Below, piece by piece: positions 27,620-36,053 of a DNA stretch of 64,000 bases; the stretch's first letter is position 1; the number at the start of each line of letters is the position of its first letter. The position numbers were made by a program, and so were the translations under genes. The notes below the pieces were generated by a model. That model was given only the letters and a program-made list of their open reading frames with translations, had not been told where the DNA came from and did not search any database. The DNA comes from Taibaiella koreensis. GTDB lineage: Bacteria > Bacteroidota > Bacteroidia > Chitinophagales > Chitinophagaceae. The DNA lies in assembly GCF_003545715.1 (NCBI RefSeq), contig NZ_QVNU01000001.1, positions 1,527,846 through 1,591,845 of the forward strand. Direction: 5' to 3'.

Positions 27620-28660
27620 TCAAGACATGGGTTTGAGCGCTATCAGCAACGTTTCTTTCTCTTTGCCCCTTAACCTTATTGAGCCCAGCACCTGCGATAC
27701 ATAGTTGCTAAGCGTGCCCAGGGCGGCCAGCAGCTCTGCCGAAGCGATCACTTCTTCATTATACTGCTTGCACATTCCCTGTATGCGCGCCGTCGTGTTC
27801 AGCACATCGCCCGAATACGTAATGTCTCTTTTAATAATGCCCACCTCACCTGCGACCACCTCGCCGCAATGAATGCCCGCTTTGAAGGTAGGTACAAAGC
27901 CATACAGGGATAAATATTTATCGCCTAAGCTTTGTATGTGCTCCTTGATATCGAAAAAGCACCGGATGCACTGGCTATTCTCTTCTTCTGCGCCATACCG
28001 CCAGGCAATCACCACTTCGTCGCCTACATATTGGTAGATCTCACCTTTATTGTTCAGGATGGGGTTGGTGATATCGCTGAAAAAATCTTTAAGGAAAGCA
28101 TGATACCGTCTGTCGCCCAGCTCCTCGGCTATGGTGGTCGACGCATTGATGTCGAGAAACATAAAGATGCGGCGTTCCTGCTTAGGCGTATTGTATTTGC
28201 CACGGATCAGGTCCCAGAATATCCCATAGCCGAACTTACTGTTGACCTGGAGCATCATTTGGGTAATGGCTACCACCGCGGCCCATACCACGCCATTCTT
28301 GATGAGCCGGTGAAGATCGCCCATGCCCAACAAGCCCAGGACAATGCTGATCAATAAAATGATGAGCAAAAAACAGATGGTGACCGAGGCAATGGTATAT
28401 CCATAGGAGCGGTCCCTGTATTTTACATTAACATAAAATACGAGCAGGCTGCCGCCGGTGAGCGCGCCGAACAGGCCGATCCCGGCATTAAGCAGTATCG
28501 ACGCAGCAAGCTTATACCCCGGCGCTGTGCCCAGCGCATTGCGTGTATGCAATACCTGGTGATCGTATAAGGCGACCAGCATCCCTATACAGAACCAGGA
28601 GACGATGATAGCAGCCAATTGCCGGAACTGGAGCCGGGCTCTTCTGCTGAATACAGGCAT
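27620..28660 (-). CDS. Membrane-bound class III adenylate/guanylate cyclase
   Basis: 346 residues. Four hydrophobic segments occupy about residues 12-150, followed by a class III cyclase catalytic domain. The first metal-binding Asp is in FMFLDINAST, the second in YVGDEVVIAW, and the transition-state Asn-Arg pair in SGDVLNTTARIQG. The position that usually carries the substrate-selecting Lys four residues before the second Asp is Gln (Q-Y-V-G-D), so base specificity is uncertain. It is the first gene of a pair with the Crp/Fnr regulator. It should make a cyclic nucleotide at the inner membrane. Confidence 0.85.
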   Translation of the reverse strand: MPVFSRRARLQFRQLAAIIVSWFCIGMLVALYDHQVLHTRNALGTAPGYKLAASILLNAGIGLFGALTGGSLLVFYVNVKYRDRSYGYTIASVTICFLLIILLISIVLGLLGMGDLHRLIKNGVVWAAVVAITQMMLQVNSKFGYGIFWDLIRGKYNTPKQERRIFMFLDINASTTIAEELGDRRYHAFLKDFFSDITNPILNNKGEIYQYVGDEVVIAWRYGAEEENSQCIRCFFDIKEHIQSLGDKYLSLYGFVPTFKAGIHCGEVVAGEVGIIKRDITYSGDVLNTTARIQGMCKQYNEEVIASAELLAALGTLSNYVSQVLGSIRLRGKEKETLLIALKPMS

Positions 28661-28780
28661 GGTTCAGAGCAGAAGGAATAAGAGGCTTCTGCTGTCCCAA
28701 ATATAATCAATGCCTTCGCTATTGCATCGACGCAAGGGCTTATACTTCTGCTAAAATCCTTAAAACTTTTGCGAGTAGCA

Positions 28781-30148
28781 TCAGGGAAGCGCCGCTGCAA
28801 GCTGCAGCACCTTATGCGGATGTTTTTCGGCATGGCTATAGATCAGTTGCATCATGTAAGCATTGCCGGTATAGGGTGTGAGCAGGGATTTGATATCGGC
28901 AGGCGATTGCAGGTCGGTATATTTGTCTATATAGCCCATGCCATAAAGGCTGCCTTGCTCCACCCAGATACAGCTTTGCTCGTCTTCATGACGCCCCTCA
29001 CCCATTACGATAAAGCTGGGCAGGTTGCGGTTGAGGTGCTGCAGGGCTTCCCGTACCAGCTGGTTATAAGGTTCCGGGGCTCCCTGGGCAAGGCAACCTG
29101 CCTCATGATGGCCGCTGCCATCGCAGTCGCTCAGCTGGCAAAGACCGGGGCATAAACCGAAATTCCGCACCAGCTTATGCAGGAGGTTACGGGCATCGTA
29201 CTCCCGGCTGAAGACATGGAGGCCGGGTTGGTACTTATTGTGCTTGCCTACTACCAGGCGGAGGTAGCCGTTCAGGTCTTCGTAGAGATACAGGCCGAAT
29301 TTGGCTTCGTGGTGCTTTTGTGCGCGGTTAAAGGCAGGCCACAGCCGTTTGATCTCCGCGGCTTCCAGCAACAGGGCAAAAAGCTCGGTACCGCAGCGTT
29401 CATAACGGATCGAATAGATGTTACGCAGGAAATGCTGCCGTTGCGGATTGGGATTGTGCCCCGTGAAATGGGACGAAATCCTTTTGCGGATATTCCCGGC
29501 TTTGCCTACATAGATCACCTTTCCACCCTTATCCCGGAAATAATACACGCCGGGGCACTGCGGTAAGGCGTCAAAGTCCTCTTTGGGAAGATTGGGCGGA
29601 AGGGTTTGTTCTTTAGATTGCTTTTTGAGCATCGCTTGCAGATGCCCTTCCGTATCCCAGGCGCATAGCCTGGAGAACAGGATCGCGGTGGCATCGGCGT
29701 CGCCGCCGGCACGGTGGCGGTTACTCAGGGGAATATCCAGCGCGTCGCAGAGTTTGCCCAGGCTGTAAGACGGCAAGCCCGGCCGCACTTTCCGGCTAAG
29801 CCTTACCGTACACAGCTTGGTGGCAGTAAAGGGTAAGCCGGCAGCCTCCAGCTGGTACTTGATGAATGAATAATCGAAATTGACACTGTGGGCGACAAAT
29901 ACGCGGCCGCTGAGCAATGCATGCACTTTGCCGGCGATTTCGTTAAACGCCGGGCTGTCCTGCAGCATCTCATCATGGATACCCGTCAGCAACTGTATGG
30001 GTAGCGGTACAGGGCGCTGGGGATTGACCAGGGTCTCATAGCGCTCGCACACCTTTTCCCCGTCATGGATCAGTATAGCAATCTCCGTTATGCCGCTGCC
30101 CGCGGCATAACCTCCTGTCGTCTCAATATCTACGATCGCAAATTCCAT
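28781..30148 (-). CDS. DnaQ-like exonuclease fused to a GIY-YIG nuclease domain
   Basis: 455 residues. The N-terminal DEDDh exonuclease has D7 and E9 (VDIETTGG), the NFDYSF motif, and HRAGGDADATA with the catalytic His and last Asp. From about residue 195 a UvrC-type GIY-YIG domain follows (GVYYFRDKGGKVIYVGKAGN, then an R-K-R-I-S-S-H-F helix). The C-terminal 150 residues are family-specific, with a cysteine-rich patch. The fusion is known across bacteria as a UvrC/Cho-like DNA repair protein, so a role in excision or trimming of damaged DNA is likely. Confidence 0.9.
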   Translation of the reverse strand: MEFAIVDIETTGGYAAGSGITEIAILIHDGEKVCERYETLVNPQRPVPLPIQLLTGIHDEMLQDSPAFNEIAGKVHALLSGRVFVAHSVNFDYSFIKYQLEAAGLPFTATKLCTVRLSRKVRPGLPSYSLGKLCDALDIPLSNRHRAGGDADATAILFSRLCAWDTEGHLQAMLKKQSKEQTLPPNLPKEDFDALPQCPGVYYFRDKGGKVIYVGKAGNIRKRISSHFTGHNPNPQRQHFLRNIYSIRYERCGTELFALLLEAAEIKRLWPAFNRAQKHHEAKFGLYLYEDLNGYLRLVVGKHNKYQPGLHVFSREYDARNLLHKLVRNFGLCPGLCQLSDCDGSGHHEAGCLAQGAPEPYNQLVREALQHLNRNLPSFIVMGEGRHEDEQSCIWVEQGSLYGMGYIDKYTDLQSPADIKSLLTPYTGNAYMMQLIYSHAEKHPHKVLQLAAALP

Positions 30149-30203
30149 TTCTGATTCTTAAAAGCCCTTTTCGGAATACCGGATTCCTTTTTGGGCCTTT
30201 GTG

Positions 30204-30211
30204 CAAATTTA
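30204..30211 (-). promoter_or_regulatory. Putative -7 box of the exonuclease/GIY-YIG gene
   Basis: On the minus strand the site reads TAAATTTG, matching the Bacteroidota -7 consensus TAnnTTTG, about 55 bp upstream of the start codon. No clear -33 TTTG is present. Confidence 0.5.
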
Positions 30212-30328
30212 AAGTAAATAAAGAACTGTATTTTTAGCCCCTTGTTTCCGGCAACGTCGTTTTTGACCCTCCGAAGCAACTATTTAACCCTTTGGGTTGT
30301 AATGTAAATTAGCGCTAAAGACGCCTTC

Positions 30329-31477
30329 ATGCAACATACACCGGTACTCATTATAGGAGGAGGCCTCGCAGGTCTTACTGCCGCCATTCATTTGTCGCGG
30401 CAGCAAATCCCGGTAGTTCTGGTAGAAAAAGAAGCCTATCCGCATCATAAAGTATGCGGGGAATATATTTCTAATGAAGTATTGCCTTACCTGCGCTGGC
30501 TGGATGCCGATCCGGAGCCCCTGGGCCCTGCGGCGATAACGCAACTGGAATTCAGCGTGGTTTCGGGCAAAATATTGTCTGCAGCGTTGCCCCTGGGTGG
30601 TTTCGGCCTCAGCCGCTACACTTTTGATCAATTTCTATACCATAAAGCGTTGCAGAATGGCGCTTCTGTGATCCGGGACCAGATTACGGACCTGTCTTTC
30701 GATGGGGAACAATTTTCGGTGGCTTGCGCCTCCGGGGAGCAGATTACCGCCGATGTGGTGATCGGCGCTTTTGGCAAACGGTCGGGGCTGGATATGAAGC
30801 TCGGACGCAGTTTTGTGCAGCAGAAGTCGCCCTGGCTGGCGGTAAAGGGTCATTACAAAGGCGTTCACCCCGATCACGTTGTCGGGCTGCATCATTTCGA
30901 TGGCGGTTATTGCGGGGTGTCGAAGGTGGAAGAGGACACGCTGAACATCTGTTACTTGGTACAGTACGATTCCTTTAAACGTTACCGGAATATAGAGGAG
31001 CACCAGGAGCAGGTATTGTACCGGAACCCTGTCCTGAAGGCGGTAATGCAGCCGGCAACGCCACTGTTTAGCCGGCCGCTGACCATAAGCCAGATATCTT
31101 TCGATCCTAAGCCTGCTGTGGAGCAGGGGATACTGATGGCCGGCGATAGCGCCGGGCTTATCCATCCGCTTTGCGGCAATGGTATGGCTATGGCCATTCA
31201 TGCAGGCAAGATCGCAGCCGAAGCGGTTATGCCCTTTTTACGGCGTATTGTGGCCCGGGAAGCCATGGAGCAGGCATACAACCTGCAATGGCAGCATTTA
31301 TTCCGGCAAAGATTGGCAACTGGGCGTCGTATAGCCGCCTTATTGCAGCGCCGGCATTTATCGGCCGTGCTGGTACAGACATTTGGCCTGTTCCCTGCCA
31401 TGTTGCCGGTACTGATAAGGAAAACACACGGCGCACCCATTACGATACCTGAATATGCCGGTGGATACGAAATATAG
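30329..31477 (+). CDS. FAD-dependent oxidoreductase of the T3PKS operon
   Basis: 382 residues. An N-terminal FAD-binding Rossmann motif (LIIGGGLAGLTAAIHLS), then the second FAD motif MAGDSAGLIHPLCGNGMAMA near residue 270. This is the fold of geranylgeranyl-reductase/aromatic hydroxylase-type flavoproteins. First gene of an eight-gene polyketide operon; its stop overlaps the methyltransferase start by 23 bp. By analogy with the Streptomyces srsABC phenolic-lipid operon (flavoprotein, methyltransferase and type III PKS) it may hydroxylate or oxidise the aromatic product, though a reductase role is also possible. Confidence 0.85.
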   Translation: MQHTPVLIIGGGLAGLTAAIHLSRQQIPVVLVEKEAYPHHKVCGEYISNEVLPYLRWLDADPEPLGPAAITQLEFSVVSGKILSAALPLGGFGLSRYTFDQFLYHKALQNGASVIRDQITDLSFDGEQFSVACASGEQITADVVIGAFGKRSGLDMKLGRSFVQQKSPWLAVKGHYKGVHPDHVVGLHHFDGGYCGVSKVEEDTLNICYLVQYDSFKRYRNIEEHQEQVLYRNPVLKAVMQPATPLFSRPLTISQISFDPKPAVEQGILMAGDSAGLIHPLCGNGMAMAIHAGKIAAEAVMPFLRRIVAREAMEQAYNLQWQHLFRQRLATGRRIAALLQRRHLSAVLVQTFGLFPAMLPVLIRKTHGAPITIPEYAGGYEI

Positions 31478-32189
31478 AAGTACAGCCATAGAGCTGATGG
31501 ACGACTTCGGCATGCAAGGCGAAGAGCTGACCGATGCGCTGGAGAAAATAGCCTGGATCAACCGGGTACTGGGAGGCAACAAGCTTTCGGTGAGCGCGGT
31601 GCAACAGATTGCCCGGAAATATCCAGGTCGTACCCTTCATATCCTGGACCTGGGTTGCGGCAACGGCGATATGCTGCGGGCGATAGCGGAGATGGGTAAG
31701 CAGGAAGGTTTTCGCTTCCGGCTTACGGGTGTGGATGCTAATCCCTTTACCGTAGCCCATGCAGAAAGTGTTTCGGCTGGCTACGACAATATAAGCTATG
31801 CCTGCGACGACATATTGGCGATGAATGCAGATCAGCTATCTTGCGATGTTGTGCTGCTCACCTTGACCCTGCATCATTTTACCGACAGGGAGATCGTACA
31901 ATTGCTGCGACAGTTGCAGCAACACACCCGTCTGGCGATCGTGATCAATGACCTGCAGCGCAGCCGCCTGGCCTATCGTTTATTTGAATTGCTGAGCTTT
32001 GCTTTCAGGCTGGGCAAGGTTAACCGGGTCGACGGACGCCTGAGCATATTGAGAGGATTTAAACGGGCAGAGCTGGAAGCATTTGCCCGGCAACTGAATA
32101 CGAAACAACATACTATACAATGGAAGTGGGCTTTCCGCTACCGATGGATCATTAAAGGATATGAGCGTAAAGATCAAGACAGTCAGTAA
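31455..32189 (+). CDS. SAM-dependent methyltransferase of the T3PKS operon
   Basis: 244 residues, class I methyltransferase fold. SAM-binding motif I is HILDLGCGNGDMLRAIAEM near residue 60, with the acidic end of strand 2 in LTGVDANPF. C-terminal helices are typical of UbiE-like small-molecule methyltransferases. It overlaps both neighbours (23 bp upstream, 29 bp with the type III PKS), indicating translational coupling. It likely methylates an oxygen or ring carbon of the polyketide. Confidence 0.85.
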   Translation: MPVDTKYRSTAIELMDDFGMQGEELTDALEKIAWINRVLGGNKLSVSAVQQIARKYPGRTLHILDLGCGNGDMLRAIAEMGKQEGFRFRLTGVDANPFTVAHAESVSAGYDNISYACDDILAMNADQLSCDVVLLTLTLHHFTDREIVQLLRQLQQHTRLAIVINDLQRSRLAYRLFELLSFAFRLGKVNRVDGRLSILRGFKRAELEAFARQLNTKQHTIQWKWAFRYRWIIKGYERKDQDSQ

Positions 32190-33213
32190 AGCCCTTCCGG
32201 CTTATTCGCGTACAACCGCCGAGATATTGCCCTTTGTCGACCTGTGGCTGGCCGGCGAAGAAGAGCGTTATATCCGGAAGGTGAAAAAGATATTTGAAAA
32301 TGCCGGCGTAGATAAACGTTATTCCGTAATGTCGCCGCAGGAAGTGTTTACCCAAACCTCGTTTGAAGATAAGAACCGCATTTATGCCAGGGAAGCGATC
32401 CGCCTGGGAAAAGCCTGCCTGGAACAAGCCCTGGAGCAGGCCGGATGGCGGCCCGACCAGCTCGATTACCTCATCACCGTAAGCTGTACCGGTATTATGA
32501 TCCCTTCGCTCGACGCCTATCTCATCAACCTGCTGCAATTGCGGCAGGATGTTGTACGCTTGCCGGTAACCGAAATGGGTTGCGCCGCAGGCGTATCCGG
32601 TATGCTCTATGCGCAGCGCTTCCTGAAAGCCAATCCCGGCAAGCGGGCTGCGGTAGTGGCTGTAGAGTCGCCTACCTGCACGTTTCAGCTGGACGACCAT
32701 TCCATGACCAATGTGGTGAGCGCGGCCATCTTTGGCGATGGCGCAGCCTGTGTGCTGCTCTCCTCCGATGAGGCAGACCAGGGACCCGAGATCGTCGATG
32801 GTGAAATGTATCACTTTTATGACGCCGAACATATGATGGGGTTCGATCTCACCAACGGTGGACTGAAAATGGTATTGGATATAGAAGTGCCCGAAACGAT
32901 CGCCGCGCATTTTGAGCGGATCGTTTATCCCTTCCTGGAGCGCAATGGTTTGTCTGTTGATAAGCTGGACCATCTTATCTTTCATCCCGGTGGCAAAAAG
33001 ATCATGGAGACGGTCGACGAGCTGTTCGGTATCATGGGCAAGCAGATTGATGTTACACGACGCGTGATGCGGGAGTATGGCAATATGTCCAGCGCTACAG
33101 TGCTGTATGTGCTGGAACAATTTATGAAGCAGCCGCAGGCGCCGGGTGCTACAGGCTTAATGTTGAGCTTCGGTCCCGGTTTTTCTGCACAAAGGATATT
33201 GCTACGATGGTAA
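32161..33213 (+). CDS. Type III polyketide synthase
   Basis: 350 residues, chalcone/stilbene synthase superfamily. The catalytic triad is intact: C141 in EMGCAAGVSGM, H275 in LIFHPGGKK, N308 in YGNMSSATVLYVLE. GFGP-type C-terminal signature is present as SFGPGFSAQ. The enzyme decarboxylatively condenses malonyl-CoA onto an acyl starter and cyclises the chain, usually to an alkylresorcinol or alkylpyrone in bacteria. The presence of a dedicated ACP, KAS, dehydratase and reductase in the operon suggests that the starter is a specially made acyl-ACP. ATG 32161 lies inside the methyltransferase gene. Confidence 0.93.
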   Translation: MSVKIKTVSKALPAYSRTTAEILPFVDLWLAGEEERYIRKVKKIFENAGVDKRYSVMSPQEVFTQTSFEDKNRIYAREAIRLGKACLEQALEQAGWRPDQLDYLITVSCTGIMIPSLDAYLINLLQLRQDVVRLPVTEMGCAAGVSGMLYAQRFLKANPGKRAAVVAVESPTCTFQLDDHSMTNVVSAAIFGDGAACVLLSSDEADQGPEIVDGEMYHFYDAEHMMGFDLTNGGLKMVLDIEVPETIAAHFERIVYPFLERNGLSVDKLDHLIFHPGGKKIMETVDELFGIMGKQIDVTRRVMREYGNMSSATVLYVLEQFMKQPQAPGATGLMLSFGPGFSAQRILLRW

Positions 33214-33995
33214 AAGAATTTGAAACGAAGGGGTATATGACGCTCATCCTGGGCGGCAGCAGCGGTCTTGGACTGGCGGCGGCCGAAAAGCTGGCGGCAC
33301 AAGGCATGGGCATCTGTATAGTACACCGGAATACCCGTAGCGAAATGAGGACCGTGACACCGGCATTTGAACGGATCCAAAGCCATGAAGTTCCTTTTAT
33401 GTCCTTTAATATGGACGTGATGGATGCGCCAAAAAGAGAAGCGGTGCTGGCTGCGCTGCAGCCCTACCGGGGACGCTTCCGTTGTATCCTGCATAGTATT
33501 GCCAAAGGCAGCCTGAAGACAATGGATTCTGCAGCCCTGCCGCCGCTCAGTACCGAAGACCTGAAGCTGACCCTGGATTATATGGCCTTTAGCCTTTACG
33601 ATTGGGTAATGGCGTTCAGGGATGCCGGTTTGCTGGCCGCAGATGCCCGTGTGCTGGCCTTTACCAGCGAGGGTAGTCATAAGGCCTGGAAGCATTACGC
33701 CGCAGTAGCAACGGCAAAAGCGGCATTGGAGGCGCTTATCCGTAATATGGCGCTGGAGCTCGCCCCTTATGGGATAAGGGCCAACTGCATCCAGGCCGGC
33801 ATTACACCCACAGCATCGATGAAGCGAATACCCGGAAGCGATACGCTGGAAGCAGCAACGCCCGGGCGCAATCCCTTTGGCCGCATGACGCGGCCCGGGG
33901 ATGTAGCCGATGTTGTCTACCTGTTATGCAAGGACGAAGCGGCCTGGATCAACGGCAGCATTATCCCTGTCGACGGAGGAGAACATATCTGCTGA
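33207..33995 (+). CDS. SDR-family enoyl-ACP reductase-like protein
   Basis: 262 residues. The Rossmann motif is LGGSSGLGLAAAEKLA. The active site has Tyr164 and Lys171 with six residues between them (YAAVATAK), the spacing of FabI/FabL enoyl reductases rather than the three-residue spacing of FabG ketoreductases; ILHSIAKGS also resembles FabL. It probably reduces an enoyl-ACP intermediate using NAD(P)H. It overlaps the T3PKS stop by 7 bp. No ketoreductase is in the operon, so FabG from primary metabolism would be needed. Confidence 0.8.
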   Translation: MVKEFETKGYMTLILGGSSGLGLAAAEKLAAQGMGICIVHRNTRSEMRTVTPAFERIQSHEVPFMSFNMDVMDAPKREAVLAALQPYRGRFRCILHSIAKGSLKTMDSAALPPLSTEDLKLTLDYMAFSLYDWVMAFRDAGLLAADARVLAFTSEGSHKAWKHYAAVATAKAALEALIRNMALELAPYGIRANCIQAGITPTASMKRIPGSDTLEAATPGRNPFGRMTRPGDVADVVYLLCKDEAAWINGSIIPVDGGEHIC

Positions 33996-34021
33996 ATAAA
34001 ACCACATAGTATTCTCTGTTC

Positions 34022-34483
34022 ATGACGACCGACAGCATTATAGCCAGTTTACCCTATGCACCGCCTTTCCTGTTTGTCGACAGGATCCATTCGGTCAATC
34101 AGGAGGGTATTGAAGGAAGTTTTTACCTCGATCCGGAGCTTGATTTTTTCAAAGGACATTTCCCGCACCAGGCAGTGACGCCGGGTGTTATCCTTACAGA
34201 GATCATGGCGCAGATCGGGCTTGTTTGTCTGGGTATCTATTTAAACGGCGACGATGCGGCAGTCGCGGCAGACTTTCCTTTCGCCCTGACGGCAACTGAG
34301 ATCGCCTTTTATATACCTGTTTATCCGGGAGAACGTGTCCGTGTCAGCAGCACCAAGATCTATTTCAGGTTTGGTAAGCTGAAATGCAAAGTGCAGCTGT
34401 ATAATCAAAACGATGTGCTGGCTTGCGAAGGTACCTTATCGGGAATGTGTGTCAATAAACCAATATGGAAAGAAGAGTCGTGA
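34022..34483 (+). CDS. FabZ-like 3-hydroxyacyl-ACP dehydratase
   Basis: 153 residues, hot-dog fold. LPYAPPFLFVDRI and the central FFKGHFPHQAVTPGVILTEI are the FabZ/FabA-like signature, with the catalytic His in GHFP and an acidic residue in LTEIMAQ. It should dehydrate 3-hydroxyacyl-ACP in the starter-chain pathway. It starts 26 bp after the reductase and overlaps the ketosynthase by 19 bp. Confidence 0.85.
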   Translation: MTTDSIIASLPYAPPFLFVDRIHSVNQEGIEGSFYLDPELDFFKGHFPHQAVTPGVILTEIMAQIGLVCLGIYLNGDDAAVAADFPFALTATEIAFYIPVYPGERVRVSSTKIYFRFGKLKCKVQLYNQNDVLACEGTLSGMCVNKPIWKEES

Positions 34484-35736
34484 TCACCGGCATGGGCGTA
34501 GTGGCGCCTTCGGCTTGCAGCCTCGCCGGCTTTGAGGCCGGCTTGCGGGAAGGGCGTTCCGGTATCCGGTACCAGCCCGAGCTTGAAGCGCTGCAGTTTT
34601 CCTGTCGTATCGCAGGTAAGCCGGAGCTGAATGAAGCCCTGACCGGTCGTTATTTTGATCCGCTGGAGTTGCGTGGCCTCAGCAGTACCGGCATACAATA
34701 CGGTGTCATCGCCGGCATGCAGGCCTGGGAAGATGCCGGCCTGCCGCTGAATAGCGGCACTCCCGACTGGGATAGTGGTACCATATTCGGCAACGGCAAT
34801 TCCAGCGTAGAAAAATTTCGCGAGGCGATCTACAAGATAGATGAGGGGCAGGTACGCCGCCTGGGCAGCACTTCCGTGCCACAGACCATGGTGAGCGGCA
34901 TCAGCGCTTACCTGGGCGGAAAGCTATGTCTGGGCAACCAGGTATCGACTAACGCCTCGGCCTGCACCACCGGAACCGAAAGCCTGCTGCTCTGCTATGA
35001 ACGCATCAAAAATGGTAAAGCCGAACGTATGCTCTCGGGCAGTACCAGCGATAGCGGTCCATATATATGGGCCGGCTTCGATGCCTTAAAGGTGTGTACT
35101 TATAAGCACAATGATAACCCCGAACAGGGCTCAAGGCCCATGAGCGCCAGCGCCGCCGGGTTTGTTCCTGGCAGTGGCGCAGGAGCCCTGGTACTGGAGT
35201 CGCTGGAATCGGCGAAAAAGCGGGGCGCCAATATTTACGCTGAGGTATGCGGCGGCCATATCAATTCTGGTGGCCAAAGCGGAGAGGGCAGTATGACGGC
35301 GCCCAATCCCGATGCCGTGCAGCGCTGCATTAGCAGGGCACTGGCCGATGCAGGCATTGCGGCAAGTGCAGTGGACGCGATCAATGGCCACCTTACGGCA
35401 ACTACCCGCGACGCGCTTGAGATCCATAACTGGTGCATTGCCTTGGGGCGCAAGGGAAAAGACTTTCCGCCTATCGGTGCGCTGAAATCGCATATCGGCC
35501 ACTGTCTTAGCGCCTCGGGCAGCATCGAATGTGTAGCGGCCGTGCTGCAGCTGCAAAAGGGATTTTTGTTCCCCAATCTTAATTGCGAAGACCTGCATCC
35601 CGGCATTACGGAATGGATTGATGCCTCGTGTGTGCCGCAGCAAATGGAGGAACGGCCGCTAAAGGTCGTCGCCAAGGCCAGCTTCGGATTTGGCGATGTG
35701 AATGCCTGTGTGCTGCTGCGGCAATTCAACAACTGA
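34465..35736 (+). CDS. Beta-ketoacyl-ACP synthase (KAS II type)
   Basis: 423 residues, thiolase fold. The Cys-His-His active site is complete: C167 in NASACTTGTES, H309 in INGHLTATTRDA, H346 in LKSHIGHCLSASG, with the structural Lys341. The first His motif reads N-G-H-L-T-A-T instead of the usual N-A-H-G-T-S-T, a divergence that may reflect a narrow substrate. It would elongate the acyl-ACP that feeds the T3PKS. Confidence 0.88.
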   Translation: MERRVVITGMGVVAPSACSLAGFEAGLREGRSGIRYQPELEALQFSCRIAGKPELNEALTGRYFDPLELRGLSSTGIQYGVIAGMQAWEDAGLPLNSGTPDWDSGTIFGNGNSSVEKFREAIYKIDEGQVRRLGSTSVPQTMVSGISAYLGGKLCLGNQVSTNASACTTGTESLLLCYERIKNGKAERMLSGSTSDSGPYIWAGFDALKVCTYKHNDNPEQGSRPMSASAAGFVPGSGAGALVLESLESAKKRGANIYAEVCGGHINSGGQSGEGSMTAPNPDAVQRCISRALADAGIAASAVDAINGHLTATTRDALEIHNWCIALGRKGKDFPPIGALKSHIGHCLSASGSIECVAAVLQLQKGFLFPNLNCEDLHPGITEWIDASCVPQQMEERPLKVVAKASFGFGDVNACVLLRQFNN

Positions 35737-35798
35737 TACAGGTAGAATCAATCGGCAAAAACAATAAACGACAATAACCTTTACTAAAACTACAGAAT

Positions 35799-36053
35799 AT
35801 GGAACAGCAGGAATATATCGATAAGCTAAAACCTATACTGGCGCCTTATGCCAAAGACCAGGAAGCCCTGCAGCGCCTTACCCGCGACACCTCTTTCATC
35901 CGCGATCTGAAGATCAATTCAGCCAACCTTGTGGATGTGGTGCTGGATGTGGAAGAAGCCTTCGACGTCGAGATCGATAATGAGTCCATGGAGAAGATGC
36001 TTACCGTAGGGGCCGCTATCGACATTGTGCAGGCCAAACAGGATGCCCGGTGA
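35799..36053 (+). CDS. Acyl carrier protein of the T3PKS operon
   Basis: 84 residues, four-helix ACP. The phosphopantetheine attachment serine is S41 in KINSANLVDVVLDVEEAF. The residue before it is Asn rather than the near-universal Asp of the DSL motif. It would carry the growing acyl chain between the ketosynthase, dehydratase and reductase of this operon. It starts 62 bp after the ketosynthase and overlaps the phosphopantetheinyl transferase start by 4 bp, consistent with in-operon activation. Confidence 0.85.
   Translation: MEQQEYIDKLKPILAPYAKDQEALQRLTRDTSFIRDLKINSANLVDVVLDVEEAFDVEIDNESMEKMLTVGAAIDIVQAKQDAR

Noticed and set aside
32152..33120. Minus-strand reading frame of 322 codons opposite the type III PKS
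   Set aside because: The plus-strand frame has an intact catalytic triad; the opposite frame has no motif.
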